Source of the DNA: Bacteroidales bacterium
GTDB lineage: Bacteria; Bacteroidota; Bacteroidia; Bacteroidales; F082
Reading direction: 5' to 3'
DNA: 47,599 nucleotides
Assembly (NCBI GenBank): GCA_017649945.1
Contig: JAGCFU010000048.1
Coordinates: 1-47,599, forward strand
The position numbers and the translations under genes are program-made. Below, piece by piece: positions 6,996-13,842 of this stretch. The notes under the pieces were generated by a model, which was not told where the DNA came from, did not search any database, and saw nothing but the letters and a program-made list of their open reading frames with translations. Positions within the stretch are counted from its first letter, which is position 1. Each line of letters starts with the position of its first letter.

Positions 6996-7966
6996 AAATG
7001 GAACAAATTATCGCCCCGATTCCTGTTGAAGTGCTTAAGAGTGAGCTTACTCCTGAGCGTATGCTCCGCACCACAAACAAAAGCAAGAACGAGATTTATA
7101 TCATCACGGCACACAACGCGCCGAATGTGATGAAGGAGATTGGTCGTTTGCGTGAGATCGCTTTCCGCGATGCAGGCGGCGGCACGGGAAAAGAAGCCGA
7201 CATCGACGAATTCGACACATGCGAGAAATGCTACGAACAGCTCGTGGTGTGGAATCCCGACGAAGAAGAGATACTCGGAGGTTACCGCTTCCTTCGGGGC
7301 ACCGACTGGAAGATGGGTGATGACGGACAGCCTAAGATTGCCACAGGACATATGTTCCATTTCAGCGATAAGTTTTTGAACGAATACAAGGACAGCACCA
7401 TTGAGTTGGGACGTTCGTTTGTGTCGTTGCCTTACCAGAGCTCGCGCATGGGAGCGAAGAGCTTGTTCGCTCTCGATAATCTCTGGGACGGTCTCGGCGC
7501 CCTCACGGTGGTTTGGCCTGATATCAAATATTTCTTCGGAAAGATGACGATGTATCCGTCGTATGTCAGAAAAGGCCGCGATATGCTGCTCTATTTCCTG
7601 AACAAGCATTTCCCTGATAAAGAGAATCTTGTCACCCCGATAAACCCTGTCAAGATTGAGACAGACCTCGACGAGCTCGCCGCGATTTTGTGCGAAGACA
7701 AACTCAACTCCGACTACAGGATTTTAAACAGGGAGATTCGCCGCCTCGGCACCAAGATACCGCCGTTGGTCAACTCGTATATGGGACTCTCACAGACGAT
7801 GAGGGTGTTTGGCACCGCTGTCAACGAAGGGTTCGGCAACGTTGAGGAAACCGGCATACTCATTGCCATCGATGAGATTGAGAAAAGCAAAGTCATCCGA
7901 CACATCAGTTCGTTCATCAGAGAACGTTACGGGTTCTTCCTCTCATTGAGAAAAAACAAAGCATAA
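6992..7966 (+). CDS. GNAT/hemolysin-like N-acyltransferase; probable amino acid N-acyltransferase (GlsB/OlsB-like)
   Basis: A 324-residue protein of the hemolysin-like acyltransferase type. Key stretches are IGRLREIAFRDAGGGTG (about residues 47-63), DEFDTCEKCYEQLVVW (about 69-84) and ILGGYRFLRG (about 91-100), which form the acyl-ACP-binding GNAT fold of OlsB/GlsB-type enzymes. These transfer a 3-hydroxy fatty acid to the amino group of glycine or ornithine. The C-terminal 100 residues extend beyond short OlsB proteins, as is usual in Bacteroidetes. I start at the ATG of the ATGA overlap (6992); the longer in-frame start at 6956 would run into the upstream gene. The M28 peptidase gene follows after six bases. 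Confidence 0.85.
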   Translation: MKMEQIIAPIPVEVLKSELTPERMLRTTNKSKNEIYIITAHNAPNVMKEIGRLREIAFRDAGGGTGKEADIDEFDTCEKCYEQLVVWNPDEEEILGGYRFLRGTDWKMGDDGQPKIATGHMFHFSDKFLNEYKDSTIELGRSFVSLPYQSSRMGAKSLFALDNLWDGLGALTVVWPDIKYFFGKMTMYPSYVRKGRDMLLYFLNKHFPDKENLVTPINPVKIETDLDELAAILCEDKLNSDYRILNREIRRLGTKIPPLVNSYMGLSQTMRVFGTAVNEGFGNVEETGILIAIDEIEKSKVIRHISSFIRERYGFFLSLRKNKA

Positions 7967-7972
7967 ATTATA

Positions 7973-9235
7973 ATGAAAAAACTTCTTATTTTATTAGTGC
8001 TCATCGTCGCTGGTACGGTGTGCACTTCGTCTTTACAGGCACAGGATTTAAAACATTACAAAAAGATTGTCAAGGAACTCAGTTCCAAGAAATACCAGGG
8101 CAGGGGATATGCCAAGGACGGCGCCAACATGGCCGGAAGATATCTTGTGAAAGAGTTCGAGAAAGCCGGTGCCGACGAGGTGGTGTGCCAGCCTTTTAAA
8201 ATCGACATCAACACCTTCTGCGGAAAGATGGACATGTGGGCCGACGGCAAGAAACTCACTCCGGGCGTTGATTTCGCGATGAGAGAATATTCTCCGGGCG
8301 TACACGGCGAATTCCCGGTGTATCATGTAGATACGCTGAATTTCGACGCTGAGAAGATGTATGCCGACCTGGCGAAACCTGAATACGCCAACTGCCTGGT
8401 TGTGTGTGATTTCTGGTTTATGTATACACATTCGGAATTCAAGCCGCTGCATAAAAAGGATTCTTCGGTTGGCGGGTTCATCCAGACCTGGACTTCACCG
8501 ATTAAGTTTTACAAGGCATACGGTAGCCGTGTGATGGGCAAGCCTATCGTTTGGATTACTCCTGAGGCTATCAAAGGAGTGAAAAACGTGAAATTGGATA
8601 TCGACAACGAATGGCTGCAGGATTATGAGCTTTTCAACGTCATTGCGAAAGTGAACGGCGAGAAACATGATAGTTGCTTTGTATTTACGGCGCATTACGA
8701 TCACCTCGGAAATCTTGGCAGAGACGTATATTATCCGGGAGCCAACGACAACGCTTCAGGCACTGCAACAATCGTAACCTTGGCGGAATATTACGCTAAG
8801 AACAAGCCAGAATACGATATGTATTTCATTGCATTCTCGGGCGAAGACTCAGGTCTGAACGGCTCGCTTTATTATGTCGATAACCCGACGGTGCCGCTTG
8901 AGAATATCAAATATTTGTTCAACATCGACATGATTGGCGACAACAACCCGGTGCAGTACTGCGAGGCGAGCGACGAAGGCAACCGCGGATACGCCTTGTT
9001 GGAGGAAATCAACGGTGAGAAACACTATTTCGAGGCTTTGAACAGGGGAGAGCTGGCTGCCAATAGCGACCACTACCCGTTTGCCGAGCATCACGTGCCG
9101 TGTATCCTGTTCGAAAACGAAGAAGGCGATGCATTCAAATATTATCACACTATTTACGACACTTACAAGAACGGCATTTTTGTCACTTACGAGCCTATCT
9201 TCAAGATTATTGTTGATTTCGTTGAGAGGTATTAA
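7973..9235 (+). CDS. Secreted M28 family zinc peptidase
   Basis: This 420-residue protein has a signal peptide (residues 1 to about 23, ending SLQAQ) and is exported. The M28 aminopeptidase core is visible: the zinc ligand motif TAHYDHLG at about residues 239-246, NDNASGTAT at about 257-265 (second Asp ligand), FSGEDSGLNGS with the catalytic Glu at about 289-299, and late ligands NIDMIGD and SDHYPF. The segment between the signal peptide and the core (about 90-230) is probably a PA-type insert. It starts six bases after the acyltransferase gene and may share its transcript. Substrate specificity is not deducible. Confidence 0.85.
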   Translation: MKKLLILLVLIVAGTVCTSSLQAQDLKHYKKIVKELSSKKYQGRGYAKDGANMAGRYLVKEFEKAGADEVVCQPFKIDINTFCGKMDMWADGKKLTPGVDFAMREYSPGVHGEFPVYHVDTLNFDAEKMYADLAKPEYANCLVVCDFWFMYTHSEFKPLHKKDSSVGGFIQTWTSPIKFYKAYGSRVMGKPIVWITPEAIKGVKNVKLDIDNEWLQDYELFNVIAKVNGEKHDSCFVFTAHYDHLGNLGRDVYYPGANDNASGTATIVTLAEYYAKNKPEYDMYFIAFSGEDSGLNGSLYYVDNPTVPLENIKYLFNIDMIGDNNPVQYCEASDEGNRGYALLEEINGEKHYFEALNRGELAANSDHYPFAEHHVPCILFENEEGDAFKYYHTIYDTYKNGIFVTYEPIFKIIVDFVERY

Positions 9236-9249
9236 TTCTGGGTCTTACT

Positions 9250-9525
9250 ATGGAAAACGAAATGAAGTTTTGTCAAAGTTGCGGAATGCCGCTTAATGAA
9301 CATGTTTTGGGGACAAATGCTGACGGAAGTAAGAATGATGATTACTGTATGTACTGCTATCAGAACGGTAAGTTCACTAATGACTGCACCATGGATGAGA
9401 TGATTGAGTTCTGCGCTCAGTTTGTCGACGAGGTGAACAAAAACATGCCGAAGCCAATGACCAAAGAAGAGTACAAGGACATGATGCGGCAGTATTTCCC
9501 GATGCTTAAACGCTGGAAAAAATGA
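9250..9525 (+). CDS. Putative zinc ribbon protein (PF12674-like)
   Basis: This 91-residue protein has a zinc ribbon made of CQSCGMPL (about residues 8-15) and DDYCMYCYQNGKF (about 30-42), giving a Cys4 site. The remaining C-terminal half is a helical segment with MTKEEYKDMMRQYFPMLKRW. It matches the small zinc ribbon proteins common in gut Bacteroidota and Firmicutes; the role is unknown, and a regulatory or protein-binding role is only a guess. A second Met at residue 5 could also serve as start. The stop overlaps the next start as ATGA. Confidence 0.8.
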   Translation: MENEMKFCQSCGMPLNEHVLGTNADGSKNDDYCMYCYQNGKFTNDCTMDEMIEFCAQFVDEVNKNMPKPMTKEEYKDMMRQYFPMLKRWKK

Positions 9526-10037
9526 AACGATTACTTATAACAATGCTTGTTGCTTTCCTATTGACAGCTTGCAACAATCCCAAAGTTGACGGTCACTACA
9601 ATTACCAACACGGCTGGAATTATGATATCGCTGAAGGCCACGTCGATGTGCACGAGACCGGCACAATGGATTTTTATCCCGACGGCAGCGCTCTCGACTC
9701 GGCAAATCAGATTTATAAGGTGACGCTGAACGAAGGTGGCACGGTGACTTGGGTGTTTAACTACATCAGTCCGAGCCGTTGGCGTGTCGAAGACGAGGCT
9801 TTCTATTTCGCTGGCGATGAAGCGAGTTTCAGAATGGAACTGCTTGAGGCTAAAGGAGATGGCTGCGGTGAAGAACGCGAACTCGCTGAGCGTATCGTTA
9901 AAAAAGTGAGCGGCGGCATCGGTCGCGAGACCAAATTTAACTTGGCGAAACTGACAAAAGAAGAACTCGTTTGGAGCTACACATATTCAGACGGTCACAC
10001 TGACACTTGGGAGTTTTATCGTGATGAAGACAAATAA
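9522..10037 (+). CDS. Uncharacterised lipoprotein
   Basis: A 171-residue protein with a clear lipoprotein signal (lipobox LTAC, lipidated Cys17). The mature part is rich in Tyr, Trp, Gly and Asp and reads like a small beta-sandwich or lipocalin-type fold, with WRVEDEAFYFAGDEASF (about residues 87-103) and ELVWSYTYSDGHTDTWEF (about 148-165). No characterised family is recognised. It is coupled to the zinc-ribbon gene by an ATGA overlap and its 3' end overlaps the convergent Nudix gene by 22 bases. Confidence 0.65.
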   Translation: MKRLLITMLVAFLLTACNNPKVDGHYNYQHGWNYDIAEGHVDVHETGTMDFYPDGSALDSANQIYKVTLNEGGTVTWVFNYISPSRWRVEDEAFYFAGDEASFRMELLEAKGDGCGEERELAERIVKKVSGGIGRETKFNLAKLTKEELVWSYTYSDGHTDTWEFYRDEDK

Positions 10038-10453
10038 AGTTTCTTCGCGTCATTCATGATCTCTTCATGATCGAACGCTAACTTCGGCAAATCAGACAAC
10101 GGGAACCACTGCGCTTCGGCGGCATCGTCGCCTCCTTTTACGGCTTCGGCTTTGTCAATGATTACAAGATATGCCACCGTGACAGTCCTTCCGCGAGGGT
10201 CACGGTCGACTTTTGAATAAGCGCCAATCTGTCTGATTTCATTAACTTTCAACCCTGTTTCTTCTTCCAGCTCCCGTACCGCACATTGCTCCGTGGTCTC
10301 GCTCATGTTCATGAAGCCGCCCGGGAACGCCCACTGTCCCTTAAACGGCTCGTTGCCACGCTGAATTAACAATACCTTCGGCTCTTTTTCACTCGTAATC
10401 ACCACACAGTCAGCGGTAACTGCCGGCCTCGGATAATCATACGTAAATGCCAT
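10016..10453 (-). CDS. Nudix hydrolase
   Basis: This 145-residue protein has a full Nudix box, G-x5-E-x7-REL-x2-EEETGL, in the segment that begins GGFMNMSE and ends REL-EEETGL (about residues 41-63). It hydrolyses nucleoside diphosphates linked to another group; the family includes MutT-like 8-oxo-dGTPases and ADP-ribose pyrophosphatases. The N-terminal VTADCVVITSEKEPKVLLIQRG strand order and the QWFPLSDLPKLAFDHEEI end resemble ADP-ribose/NAD-related Nudix enzymes. It is divergent from ogt with only 53 bases between them. The exact substrate is not determined. Confidence 0.85.
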   Translation of the reverse strand: MAFTYDYPRPAVTADCVVITSEKEPKVLLIQRGNEPFKGQWAFPGGFMNMSETTEQCAVRELEEETGLKVNEIRQIGAYSKVDRDPRGRTVTVAYLVIIDKAEAVKGGDDAAEAQWFPLSDLPKLAFDHEEIMNDAKKLYLSSSR

Positions 10454-10473
10454 ATATTTTAATTTTGAAAGTG

Positions 10474-10502
10474 CAAAGATATTAAATTATTTGTTATTTT
10501 TG
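10474..10502. promoter_or_regulatory. Face-to-face -7 elements between the Nudix gene and ogt
   Basis: On the minus strand 10474-10481 reads TATCTTTG, 20 bases before the Nudix start. On the plus strand 10495-10502 reads TATTTTTG, which ends four bases before the ogt ATG. Neither has a clear TTTG at normal spacing. If the plus element is used, the ogt transcript would begin at or just after its ATG, that is, it would be leaderless or start further in. Confidence 0.45.
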
Positions 10503-10506
10503 CCTC

Positions 10507-11022
10507 ATGAAAAACAGGAATTTCATCAACACAAAACGCTATCATTTTCCTTGTGGGGAGATGATTCTAGGATCGTTTGACGGAAAGCTTTGCCTGTGCG
10601 ACTGGGTTGACGGGAAACGCCGCCTCATGACGGACTTCCGGCTACAGCGAATCATGAAAGCTTTGTATGTTGACGAGACTTCTGACATCATAGAGATGGC
10701 CCGCAGGCAGCTCAACGAGTATTTCGATTGCAGGCGCATGGAGTTCGACATACCTCTGTTTTTCGTGGGAACCGATTTTCAGAAAAAGGTGTGGTCTGAA
10801 CTGCTGAAAATACCTTACGGGACAACGCTTTCATACGGCGAGATAGCCCGACGGATAGATGCCCCGAAAGCTGTGCGTGCCGTCGCCAACGCCAACGGAG
10901 CTAACGCGATAAGCATCATCGCACCTTGCCACCGCGTAATAGGCAATGACGGCAACCTCGTAGGCTACGGCGGAGGCCTCGAAAAGAAACAATATCTGCT
11001 TGAATTGGAACAACGTCAATAA
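10507..11022 (+). CDS. ogt: Methylated-DNA--protein-cysteine methyltransferase
   Basis: This 171-residue protein removes alkyl groups from O6-alkylguanine by transfer to its own cysteine. The acceptor motif IAPCHRVIG is at about residues 137-145, with the acceptor Cys at about 140. The DNA-binding segment with GTTLSYGEIARRI is at about 105-117 and the conserved arginine region KAVRAVANANGANA at about 121-134. Length is normal for the Ogt type. The annotated start fits the family alignment (RYHFPCGEMILGSFDGKL near the N-terminus), but a -7 element only four bases upstream leaves the 5' end uncertain; an in-frame ATG also exists at 10561. Confidence 0.93.
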   Translation: MKNRNFINTKRYHFPCGEMILGSFDGKLCLCDWVDGKRRLMTDFRLQRIMKALYVDETSDIIEMARRQLNEYFDCRRMEFDIPLFFVGTDFQKKVWSELLKIPYGTTLSYGEIARRIDAPKAVRAVANANGANAISIIAPCHRVIGNDGNLVGYGGGLEKKQYLLELEQRQ

Positions 11023-11030
11023 ATATTAAT

Positions 11031-11657
11031 ATGAAGAAAATTATCTATAATGCATTGATTATCATCGCATTGGCATTGACAATGACGTCGTGCTGCGGTG
11101 AAAAGGAATCACAAAACACTGAAAAAATGAACACTACAATGGAAGACCTCATGACTCGTCGCAGCATCCGTAGCTACACCGATGAGATGCCTCCTATGGA
11201 GGTGATTGAAGAGATCTGCAAGGCCGGCACCTATGCCCCTACAGGTATGAACAAACAGAGCCCTATCATCATCGCGGTGACAAACCGTGAGGTGCGCGAC
11301 AAACTCAGCAAGCTGAACGCCGGCGTCTTCGGCAAAGACAACGACATGGACCCATTCTACGGCGCTCCGGTGGTCTTGGTCGTTCTCGCTGACCGTAACG
11401 CAGCCTTCACCTGGATGGAAGACGGCTCATTAGTGATGGGTAACCTCCTCAATGCCGCTCATGCCAAAGGTCTCGGCTCATGCTGGATTCACCGCGCAAA
11501 GGAGGTGTTCGAGACAGAAGAAGGCAAGGCTATCCTCGCTGACCTCGGCATCGAAGGTGACTATGTGGGCATCGGCAACTGCATCCTCGGCTACGTGAAA
11601 GGCGACTATCCGCAGGCCAGACCACGTAAGGAAAACTATGTTTATTGGATTAAATAA
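11031..11657 (+). CDS. Nitroreductase family protein with lipoprotein signal
   Basis: This 208-residue protein has the nitroreductase fold: TRRSIRSYTDEMPP (about residues 43-56, FMN phosphate binding), AGTYAPTGMNKQSP (about 66-79), and GLGSCWIH near residue 150. Enzymes of this fold use FMN and NAD(P)H to reduce nitro groups, quinones or other acceptors. Unusually, it begins with a lipoprotein-type signal peptide: a hydrophobic core and lipobox MTSC (Cys22), followed by a charged linker of about 15 residues. If used, the enzyme is anchored outside the cytoplasmic membrane. The alternative starts at internal Met codons around residues 33-37 would give a normal cytoplasmic enzyme. It lies eight bases after ogt. 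Confidence 0.85.
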   Translation: MKKIIYNALIIIALALTMTSCCGEKESQNTEKMNTTMEDLMTRRSIRSYTDEMPPMEVIEEICKAGTYAPTGMNKQSPIIIAVTNREVRDKLSKLNAGVFGKDNDMDPFYGAPVVLVVLADRNAAFTWMEDGSLVMGNLLNAAHAKGLGSCWIHRAKEVFETEEGKAILADLGIEGDYVGIGNCILGYVKGDYPQARPRKENYVYWIK

Positions 11658-11687
11658 AAGTCGAAAAACTGATAAAACTTAAGTCTT

Positions 11688-13148
11688 ATGAAATACGGTT
11701 TCGATAGCGAGAAATACCTTAAAATTCAGTCGGAACACATCAAGGAACGTATCGCTAAATTTGGCGACAAACTTTATCTGGAATTTGGTGGGAAGCTGTT
11801 TGATGACTTCCATGCAAGTCGTGTGCTGCCTGGTTTTCAGCCTGACATCAAGCTGAAGATGTTGCTGCAGCTCGCCGATGTGGCGGAAATCGTCATCGTC
11901 ATCAGTGCGGTTGACATTGAGAAAAACAAAGTGCGTGGCGACCTCGGCATCACCTACGATGTAGATGTATTGCGCCTTCGTGACGAGTTCATCAGCCGTG
12001 GCTTCATGGTCAACAGCGTCGTCATAACACATTACAACGGTCAGGCCAGCGCCGACGCTTACCGTCACCGCTTGGAGCGACTGGGCATCAAAGTGTATTA
12101 CCATCGTATCATCGAGGGTTACCCTAACAATGTGGCGCTTATTGACTCAGACGATGGCTTTGGCAAGAACGATTATGTTGAGACGCAGCGTCCTTTGGTC
12201 GTCATCACCGCTCCGGGACCGGGCAGCGGCAAGATGGCTGTATGTCTGAGCCAGCTGTATCATGAGAATAAACGCGGCATCAAGGCAGGATACGCCAAAT
12301 ACGAGACGTTCCCGATATGGAATCTTCCGCTGAAACACCCTGTCAACATAGCTTACGAAGCCGCCACCGCTGACCTTAACGACGTGAACATGATCGACCC
12401 GTTCCACCTTGAGGCTTATGGCGAGACAGCAGTGAATTATAACCGCGACATCGAGATTTTCCCGGTGTTGAACGCTATCTTCGAGTCGATTTACGGCGAG
12501 AACCCATATAAATCGCCTACCGACATGGGCGTGAACATGGCCGGTTATTGCTTGAGCGACGATGAAATTTGCTGCAACGCCTCGAAAAACGAGATTATAA
12601 GACGTTACTACACCGCTTTGTGTGACCTCGCGACAGGCAAGGGTAGCGAGAACGAGGTGAATAAGATAGCTCTGTTGATGAAGCAGGCGAAGATCACCTT
12701 TGAAGACCGCAAGACCACTATTGCCGCCAAGGAACGCAAGGAACAGGAGAACGAGCAATCGGCAGCCATCGAGTTTGAAGACGGCACCATCATCACGGCA
12801 CATGCCAGCGCCTTGTTGGGCTCAAGCGCCGCTTTGATTCTCAACGCCACCAAGCACTTGGCAGGCATCGGTCATGATGTTAAACTCATCCCACAGGCGA
12901 TGATAGAGCCTATCCAGAAGACGAAAGTAGACATCCTCAACGGCAAGAATCCGCGTCTGCACACCGACGAAGTCCTCGTGGCACTTTCGATGCTCTCGTT
13001 GTGGGACGAGAACTGCAAGAAGTCGCTCGAAATGCTTCCGCAGCTCAACGGCTGTCAGGTGCACTCAACGGTGATGCTCCCTGAAGTCGACCGCAAAATC
13101 TTCAAGAAGTTGGGAATAGGCTTGACGTGCGACCCGGTGAAGAAATAA
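11688..13148 (+). CDS. DUF1846 domain-containing protein
   Basis: A 486-residue protein that matches the DUF1846 family across its whole length, a family with solved structures but without an agreed function. A nucleotide-binding-like loop, APGPGSGKMAVCLSQLYHE, is at about residues 175-193; it resembles but does not equal a P-loop (GSGKM rather than GSGKT/S). The N-terminal FDSEKYLKIQSEHIKERI and the late LLGSSAALILNATKHLAGI segments are typical. No signal peptide is present, so it is cytoplasmic. The HD-domain gene follows 17 bases later and probably shares the transcript. Confidence 0.85.
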   Translation: MKYGFDSEKYLKIQSEHIKERIAKFGDKLYLEFGGKLFDDFHASRVLPGFQPDIKLKMLLQLADVAEIVIVISAVDIEKNKVRGDLGITYDVDVLRLRDEFISRGFMVNSVVITHYNGQASADAYRHRLERLGIKVYYHRIIEGYPNNVALIDSDDGFGKNDYVETQRPLVVITAPGPGSGKMAVCLSQLYHENKRGIKAGYAKYETFPIWNLPLKHPVNIAYEAATADLNDVNMIDPFHLEAYGETAVNYNRDIEIFPVLNAIFESIYGENPYKSPTDMGVNMAGYCLSDDEICCNASKNEIIRRYYTALCDLATGKGSENEVNKIALLMKQAKITFEDRKTTIAAKERKEQENEQSAAIEFEDGTIITAHASALLGSSAALILNATKHLAGIGHDVKLIPQAMIEPIQKTKVDILNGKNPRLHTDEVLVALSMLSLWDENCKKSLEMLPQLNGCQVHSTVMLPEVDRKIFKKLGIGLTCDPVKK

Positions 13149-13165
13149 GTTGGGATTTTGGGCCA

Positions 13166-13783
13166 ATGACGACTAATCCGGACATTGTTTCTTATATAGA
13201 AAAGGAAATCATCCCTCGTTACGATTCTTTCGACGCGGCTCACCGTCGTGACCATGTCGCTATGGTAATCAAGCAGAGTCTTGAAATTGCCGGGCATCTC
13301 GACGTTGACGCTGATATGGTTTATGTCATCGCGGCGTACCACGATACAGGTCTTTGCGATGGTCGCGAGCGTCATCATGAGGTGTCGGCGCAAATCATAA
13401 AATCGGATGAGAATTTGAGGAAATGGTTTACTGAAGAGCAGATTCAGACTATGGCTGATGCCGCTGAAGACCATCGCGCCTCGGCGAAACACGAGCCTCG
13501 CACTGTCTATGGCCGCATCGTGGCAGAGGCCGACCGTTTCATCGACCCGGAAACGATAGTCCGTCGCACCATACAATATGGCCTCGACCATTATCCTGAG
13601 CTCTCCAAAGAACGGCAATACGAACGGATGATGCAGCATCTTCATGAGAAATACGGCCGCAACGGATATCTCAAACTCTGGTTTCCGGAATCGCCCAACA
13701 CAACGAGATTGGAGAAGCTGAGGCAGATGATTGAGGAAGAAGATGGGATTAGAGAGATATTTGAGGCGGTCTTTGAAAAATAA
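13166..13783 (+). CDS. HD-domain phosphohydrolase-like protein
   Basis: A 205-residue protein with an HD-type metal site: HRRDHV (about residues 26-31), AAYHDTGL (about 56-63) with the His-Asp pair, HHEVSA (about 70-75) and DHRAS further on. HD proteins hydrolyse nucleotides or phosphodiesters; the substrate here is unknown. I start at 13166 (MTTNPDIV) rather than at 13127, because the longer form would overlap the DUF1846 gene by 22 bases and its extra residues (MRPGEEISWDFGP) look like out-of-frame sequence. It is probably cotranscribed with DUF1846. Confidence 0.8.
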   Translation: MTTNPDIVSYIEKEIIPRYDSFDAAHRRDHVAMVIKQSLEIAGHLDVDADMVYVIAAYHDTGLCDGRERHHEVSAQIIKSDENLRKWFTEEQIQTMADAAEDHRASAKHEPRTVYGRIVAEADRFIDPETIVRRTIQYGLDHYPELSKERQYERMMQHLHEKYGRNGYLKLWFPESPNTTRLEKLRQMIEEEDGIREIFEAVFEK

Positions 13784-13784
13784 A

Positions 13785-13816
13785 TTTGTTTTTTGTTGAA
13801 AATTATCCTATTTTTG
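13785..13816 (+). promoter_or_regulatory. Bacteroidetes-type promoter of the helicase gene
   Basis: TTTG at 13785-13788 and TATTTTTG at 13809-13816 are separated by 20 bases. The promoter begins directly after the HD gene stop codon and lies 26 bases before the ATG at 13843, so the large helicase has its own transcript. Confidence 0.75.
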
Positions 13817-13842
13817 CACTTCAATCATCGTAAAACATTGAA

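Noticed and set aside
9522-10453. 22-base overlap of the convergent lipoprotein and Nudix genes as a sign of wrong gene ends
   Set aside because: Both proteins are intact to their C-termini, and similar convergent overlaps occur at 4459-4487 and 24674-24677 in this compact genome.
12210-12240. P-loop-like APGPGSGK in the DUF1846 protein as evidence for an ATPase
   Set aside because: The loop reads GSGKM instead of GKS/T and no Walker B or other ATPase motif is visible; the family has no agreed function.
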